A stretch of 64,000 bases of DNA from positions 8,308,001 through 8,372,000 of the forward strand of contig NZ_JARXYP010000002.1 in NCBI RefSeq assembly GCF_029893805.1, given 5' to 3'. Below the pieces are notes generated by a model. That model was not told where the DNA came from. It saw only the letters and a list, made by a program, of their open reading frames with translations, and did not search any database. How positions within the stretch are numbered: the first letter of the stretch is position 1; each line of letters starts with the position of its first letter. The translations under genes were made by a program, and so were the position numbers. Below are positions 60,250-64,000 of this stretch, piece after piece. The DNA comes from Streptomyces sp. SAI-135. Lineage in GTDB: Bacteria > Actinomycetota > Actinomycetes > Streptomycetales > Streptomycetaceae.

Positions 60250-61173
60250 TCAGTCCCGGAGGAAGAACTGGTGCTGGTCGGAGATCTGCTCGTACTCCTC
60301 GAGCCGCGCCTGGGTGCGCTCGGGGTCGGCGTCGGTCATCGCCTGGAGCAGGGCCGCGGCGATCACGCCGGGCGCGGCGTAGGAGTCGAAGACCAGCCGG
60401 GAGCCCGTGCCGGTGGAGAACAGGACGTCCGCCTCGTCGGCCACGTGCCCGAGCGCCAGGTCCGTGACGAGGGCGATCCTCAGTCCGGCGCTGCGAGCGA
60501 CCCGCAGGGCCGTGAGGGTCTCCTGGGCGTGCCGCGGCATCGAGAAGGCGAGCACCCAGGTGCCGCCCGCCTCGCGTGACTGAAGGAGAGCGTCGTAGGC
60601 GACACTGCCACCGCGGGTGACCAGCCGTACGTCGGGGTGGATACGGCGGGCCGCGTAGGCGAAGTACTCGGCCAGGGACGCCGAGATGCGCAGGCCCAGG
60701 ACGGTCAGCGGGGTCGACCCGGACAGATCGCGGCCGAGCTGGATCACCCGGTCGGGGTCGGCGAAGTCGCGGCGCAGGTTCTCCAGGTTCTCGATCTCCG
60801 CGTCGACCGCGGCCTGGAGTTCGTTGCCGCGCGACTCGTCGTCGGTGACCGGCCCGCCGGCCAGCGTGCCGAGCGCGATGGACTGGAGCTTCTCCCGCAG
60901 CGCGGGATAGCCGCTGAAGCCCACGGCCGCGGCGAACCGTGTCACCGAGGGCTGGCTGACGCCCACGCGCTCCGCGAGATCGGTGATGGACAGGAACGCC
61001 GCCTCGGTGATGTGCTCGATCAGGTACTGCGCGATGCGCCGCTGCCCGGGGGACAGCCGGGGCCTGTCGAAGAGCGTCCTGAGCTGGGAGGCCGGGGCCG
61101 CCTCCGTTTCCGGTGCGGTCTTGCCCGAGGTGATCGCGGATGCCTGTGCGCGTGCCTGCTGGGGCGATGACAC
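60250..61173 (-). CDS. MurR/RpiR-family transcriptional regulator
   Basis: A 307-residue regulator: N-terminal helix-turn-helix of the RpiR type (about 30-105: LSPGQRRIAQYLIEHITEAA, DLAERVGVSQPSVTRFAAAV) and C-terminal SIS phosphosugar-binding domain (about 145-280: LTVLGLRISASLAEYFAYAA, VLAFSMPRHAQETL). It senses a sugar phosphate, possibly of muramic acid or hexosamine. The start GTG at 61173 has AAGGAGG; the GTG at 61197 lacks it. No sugar enzyme gene is adjacent, so the regulon is elsewhere or lost. Confidence 0.87.
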   Translation of the reverse strand: MSSPQQARAQASAITSGKTAPETEAAPASQLRTLFDRPRLSPGQRRIAQYLIEHITEAAFLSITDLAERVGVSQPSVTRFAAAVGFSGYPALREKLQSIALGTLAGGPVTDDESRGNELQAAVDAEIENLENLRRDFADPDRVIQLGRDLSGSTPLTVLGLRISASLAEYFAYAARRIHPDVRLVTRGGSVAYDALLQSREAGGTWVLAFSMPRHAQETLTALRVARSAGLRIALVTDLALGHVADEADVLFSTGTGSRLVFDSYAAPGVIAAALLQAMTDADPERTQARLEEYEQISDQHQFFLRD

Positions 61174-61342
61174 CGGGGCGCCTCCTTCGTCTGCCACGGG
61201 GAGTCAACATAGCTCACACCCCCCGGTGACCAGCGCTTGTACGAAGGCGTCCGGCCACCGCCGATCGGGACGGGTACGCGGCGCCCGAGCGGGAACCCGC
61301 CGCTGGGCAAGGCCTTCGACGACACCTGAGGAGCAGTCCCGT

Positions 61343-61504
61343 ATGACGGTCCCCGAGGAGAACCGGCGCAAGACGGACACCACCGACCGGCTCTTGGAGA
61401 ACCAGCACGAGGAGGGCGGCGCCCCCGCCCCCGGCGGCAGCGGACGCACCCTGCGCGAGGCGTTCGAGGAGGCGCGGGTACGCCCCGACGACTTCGCGCA
61501 ATGA
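61343..61504 (+). CDS. small hypothetical protein
   Basis: A 53-residue charged protein (MTVPEENRRKTDTTDRLLEN, then ending TLREAFEEARVRPDDFAQ). Codon bias is typical. GAGGAG lies nine bases upstream. No known domain. It is divergent from the RpiR regulator and precedes the FhaA-N-like gene by 43 bp. Confidence 0.5.
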   Translation: MTVPEENRRKTDTTDRLLENQHEEGGAPAPGGSGRTLREAFEEARVRPDDFAQ

Positions 61505-61547
61505 CGGCACCGCACGGCAAACCACGGCTATCGGCAGGTGAGACGCA

Positions 61548-61949
61548 ATGGGTGCGCTGAGCGCGCTGGAACAGGCAATGGAGCACGGGTGGGAGGCGCT
61601 GTGGGCGCGGGTCGTCGACCGGGAGCCGGTCGAACTCCTCGACGCCCTGCGACGCGAGTGCGACAGCAACGTGGTCGTGTGCAGCGAGAGCAGGGTGGTG
61701 GTCCCGAACGCGTACGACGTCGAGCTCGCGGACTTCGCCTACGACGAACTGGTGCGCCGGGGCAGCGATGTGGGGCAGGAGCTCACGGACAGCCTGGCCC
61801 GGCACGGCGAGCGTCAGGGATATGAATGGGCGGGCCCGCTCGCCGTGCACATCAGCCGGTCCGACCGGGTGCCCAACGGCCGTTACCGTGTGACGAGCCG
61901 GGCGATGGCGCACGTGAGCGCCGAGGGGTTCCAGGACGCGGTGCGCTGA
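61548..61949 (+). CDS. stand-alone FhaA N-terminal (DUF3662) domain protein
   Basis: A 133-residue protein resembling the N-terminal domain of FhaA (DUF3662): ALWARVVDREPVELLDALRR, VVPNAYDVELADFAYDELVR and YRVTSRAMAHVSAEG. In FhaA this domain precedes a linker and an FHA domain and belongs to the cell-division/morphology cluster with PknB. Here the FHA domain is absent, and no kinase, rodA or pbpA gene is near. Function unknown; it may be a partner protein or a diverged copy. Confidence 0.68.
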   Translation: MGALSALEQAMEHGWEALWARVVDREPVELLDALRRECDSNVVVCSESRVVVPNAYDVELADFAYDELVRRGSDVGQELTDSLARHGERQGYEWAGPLAVHISRSDRVPNGRYRVTSRAMAHVSAEGFQDAVR

Positions 61950-61978
61950 GCGGACTCTGCTTCCTCTCGCCTTGGTGG

Positions 61979-63658
61979 TCATCGGCGGTAGATCGTGATC
62001 GAGTGGCCGACCTCGTCGACCGGCCGGCTGCTGTCGATCAACTCGGCCAGCCGGCCCTTCGCCTTGGCGACCGAGGAGTCCGAGACGACCAGCAGTCCGC
62101 GCACCTCGTCCACCGGCACCTCGCGCGGATCGGCCGCCTCGATGCCGTAGGAGGACGGCACGCCGCTGCCCTTGTAGACGAGCCAGATCCGCTCGTCGGG
62201 GTAGCGCTCGCGCAGCCGGTCGGCGAGCCGGCCGAGGTCCTGGCCCCAGTCGACGTTGGAGTCGTGCAGCCGCAGATGGGTGCGGGCCGGTCCGCCGAAC
62301 GCCTCGTTGGAGTACGGCAGATAGTAGGGAAAGGTCCGTGCCAAGCTGACCGCGACGAACAGCACCAGTGCTCCCGTCACGACCGTCGCCCAGCGCCGGC
62401 GCACCGCGAGGACGCAACCGGCGGCCACCGTCAGGAACATGGGCAGGAACAGGGTGTACCGGGTGCCGAAGTCGCGTGAGCCCGTCATGGCCGAGGCCAG
62501 CAGCACCCCGGCGGGCACGAGCAGATACGGCGCGGCGGGCCGCAGCCGTCGTACCGCCACCAGCACGGCGGCACCGGCGGCCCACAGTGCGAGCAGGCCC
62601 AGCGGGGTCTTCACCAGGAGCGCGGCCGGCAGGTAGTACCAGAGGTGCCCGGTGTACACCCGCCCGAACAGGAAGCCCTCCCACGGGTGGTTCTCGAAGC
62701 GGAACTGGATGCGCATCCCGTCCGCGTAGGCCCGCGGGAACGGCAGCAGATCGGCCAGGGTCCCGCGCAGCCCGTGCACCACCGGCACCTGGTCCTGGGC
62801 GGTCCCCCGCAGCCGCGGATCGACCACCAGGTACGACGCCCAGACGACGGCGACGGCTGCCAGGGCCAGGACCGCGGTCCCGGTGAGCACCCGCAGCAGT
62901 CGCGCACGCGTCCCGTCACCGGGACGCGCGCTCCACACCGAGAGGGCGGCCAGTCCCAGCAGGACCGGCACGGCCGGCAGTGCGCTCATCTTGGTCGCCA
63001 GGGCGGCCCCGAGCGCCAGTCCGGCGAGGGGCACGTACAGACGTGGCCGGACGCGGGCCCGCCACAGCAGCCACACCGAGGTCAGCAGGAAACCGGCCAT
63101 GGGCACGTCGAGCGTGGCCAGCGATCCGTGGGCGACGACGTCGGGAGAGAAGGAGTACAGGGCCAGAGCCGTCAGCCCCGCCGCCCGTCCGGCCAGTTCG
63201 CGGGCGAAGGCGAACACGACCAGCCCCGACAGCAGGGTCAGCACGATCACCGGGAGCCGGGCCCAGAACATCAGCTGCCAGGGGTCGTTGCCCGACGCGT
63301 ACAGCAGATGCGGGCCCAGGTCCACCTGGGGGCCGTCGAACGCCGTGTCCACGTGCGGGGCGGCGATCGCCACCCCGGCGGCGATCACCAGCTTGCCGAG
63401 CGGTGGATGCTCCGGGTTGTGGCGCACGCCCCGGCCGTGCAGGTAGTCGGCGGCCGTGGCCACGTAGACCGGTTCGTCGATCGTGGGCGTCTGCTGCACG
63501 GCGGTCGTCACCATCACGGCCGCCATCTGCGCGAGCAGCAGGACGACGAGGAGCGGCACGAGCCATCGTCGGACCGGCCGCGGAGGTCGCACCGCGTCGT
63601 CGCGTGGCCGGGGCACGGAAGCCGCGTCCAGGACCGTCTGCTGCTCGCTCGCCATCAT
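61979..63658 (-). CDS. GT39-type (ArnT/PMT-like) membrane glycosyltransferase
   Basis: A 559-residue integral membrane protein with about 11 segments. QQTPTIDEPVYVATAADYL in the first outer loop matches the acidic Asp-Glu motif of GT39/PMT-type enzymes that use polyprenyl-phosphate sugars. LHDSNVDWGQDLGRLADRLR in the C-terminal soluble part is typical of actinobacterial members. It should glycosylate proteins or polymers outside the membrane. The start could be 63658 or 63655 (two ATGs in a row); the frame is open to 63706. Confidence 0.83.
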   Translation of the reverse strand: MMASEQQTVLDAASVPRPRDDAVRPPRPVRRWLVPLLVVLLLAQMAAVMVTTAVQQTPTIDEPVYVATAADYLHGRGVRHNPEHPPLGKLVIAAGVAIAAPHVDTAFDGPQVDLGPHLLYASGNDPWQLMFWARLPVIVLTLLSGLVVFAFARELAGRAAGLTALALYSFSPDVVAHGSLATLDVPMAGFLLTSVWLLWRARVRPRLYVPLAGLALGAALATKMSALPAVPVLLGLAALSVWSARPGDGTRARLLRVLTGTAVLALAAVAVVWASYLVVDPRLRGTAQDQVPVVHGLRGTLADLLPFPRAYADGMRIQFRFENHPWEGFLFGRVYTGHLWYYLPAALLVKTPLGLLALWAAGAAVLVAVRRLRPAAPYLLVPAGVLLASAMTGSRDFGTRYTLFLPMFLTVAAGCVLAVRRRWATVVTGALVLFVAVSLARTFPYYLPYSNEAFGGPARTHLRLHDSNVDWGQDLGRLADRLRERYPDERIWLVYKGSGVPSSYGIEAADPREVPVDEVRGLLVVSDSSVAKAKGRLAELIDSSRPVDEVGHSITIYRR

Positions 63659-63750
63659 CCGCCCCGCGGTGGGACCGGCCGGGCGGCGGGAGCGATCCGG
63701 AGGCACCTCATGAGGGCCACTCTCGCATCAGCTCCCGCCCCCGGCGGGCG

Positions 63751-64000
63751 TCACCGCTTCAGGAGTCGTACCGACAGACCTTCCGCCGTGTAGACGGGTA
63801 CGGCCCGCAGGGTGTCGGAGTTCAGCTCGATCCGGTCGAACTGGCCGCGCAGTCCGCGGCAGCCGAGGACCCGGACCGTGTGTCCGGCCTTCGGCGGCTT
63901 GTGCGCGTCCAGCGTCAGCGAGAGCACGCTGCCCGCGCCGAGCACCGCGCGCCGCGTCACCTCCAGGACCGGCTCCTGACCCGAGCGCAGGGTCAGTTCC
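63751..64000 (-). CDS. C-terminal part of an unidentified protein, cut by window edge
   Basis: An open frame enters from the right edge and ends at 63751. The visible 82 residues have beta-rich character: RRAVLGAGSVLSLTLDAHK, HTVRVLGCRGLRGQFDRIEL and VPVYTAEGLSVRLLKR at the end. No family is recognised from this fragment. An internal GTG at 63960 could be a start, but the frame continues upstream to the window edge without a stop. Confidence 0.5.
   Translation of the reverse strand, partial: ELTLRSGQEPVLEVTRRAVLGAGSVLSLTLDAHKPPKAGHTVRVLGCRGLRGQFDRIELNSDTLRAVPVYTAEGLSVRLLKR

Overview
The window is high-GC DNA with strong G/C in third codon positions, frequent GTG/TTG starts and leaderless-type starts. 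It carries a complete ram/amf (SapB) morphogenetic lanthipeptide locus, a mycothiol-dependent dehydrogenase operon and a TTA codon in the developmental regulator ramR. Together these point clearly to a Streptomyces chromosome. No rRNA, tRNA, CRISPR array, insertion sequence or phage module was recognised. All functions are read from sequence motifs and family knowledge; no database search was possible.

Layout. 0.3-2.5 kb: a hot-dog thioesterase and a secreted streptogrisin-type protease with a Gly/Ala/Glu-rich tail. 2.5-15.2 kb: the ram locus (ramC-ramS-ramA-ramB on the minus strand, ramR facing it), flanked on both sides by SpoIIE/PP2C-type phosphatases, then a CBS-domain protein. 15.4-19.9 kb: a methyltransferase and a GT2 glycosyltransferase converging on a 22-bp hairpin, then a YfcE-like phosphoesterase broken by one in-frame TAA. 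20.2-23.7 kb: xdhC with a degraded CoxE-like remnant upstream, then a TetM/OtrA-type ribosomal protection protein. 23.7-27.8 kb: a secreted GH5 enzyme, a secreted beta-propeller and a TetR regulator that appear to share one operator type. 27.8-33.6 kb: a GT1 glycosyltransferase, an epoxide-hydrolase-like enzyme divergent from an XRE-cupin regulator, a SnoaL-like protein, a small secreted protein and an ABC exporter. 33.6-35.1 kb: a decayed sulfur/persulfide locus (rhodanese remnant, intact CstR-like sensor with operator, TauE pseudogene). 35.1-39.6 kb: a mycothiol/formaldehyde operon and two SDR enzymes. 39.7-46.3 kb: an L,D-transpeptidase-like protein and a sugar ABC importer operon under a divergent ROK regulator. 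46.4-52.4 kb: a DMT permease, a membrane-anchored S1 protease, a PPOX-type protein and a large secreted hydrolase. 52.8-56.3 kb: an OB-fold/zinc-ribbon protein and its TetR regulator, an orphan ATP-grasp protein, a peptidoglycan-binding protein and a flavin reductase. 56.3-64.0 kb: a third PP2C phosphatase (ANTAR-GAF-PAS-PAS-PP2C), small hypothetical proteins, a MurR/RpiR regulator, a stand-alone FhaA-N domain protein, a GT39-type membrane glycosyltransferase and a cut-off gene at the right edge.

How the genes work together. The ram genes form one pathway: the RamS precursor is modified by the kinase-cyclase RamC and exported by RamA/RamB under RamR control. The TTA codon of ramR is the same three base pairs, read on the other strand, as the TAA stop of ramB, and the two genes overlap tail to tail by 162 bp. 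The sugar operon (two permeases, lipoprotein, Gfo/Idh enzyme), the mycothiol operon (dehydrogenase, metallo-beta-lactamase-fold hydrolase, DUF4180) and the two TetR circuits are the other clear functional units. Three independent cases of gene decay (phosphoesterase, CoxE, rhodanese/TauE) lie between otherwise intact genes.
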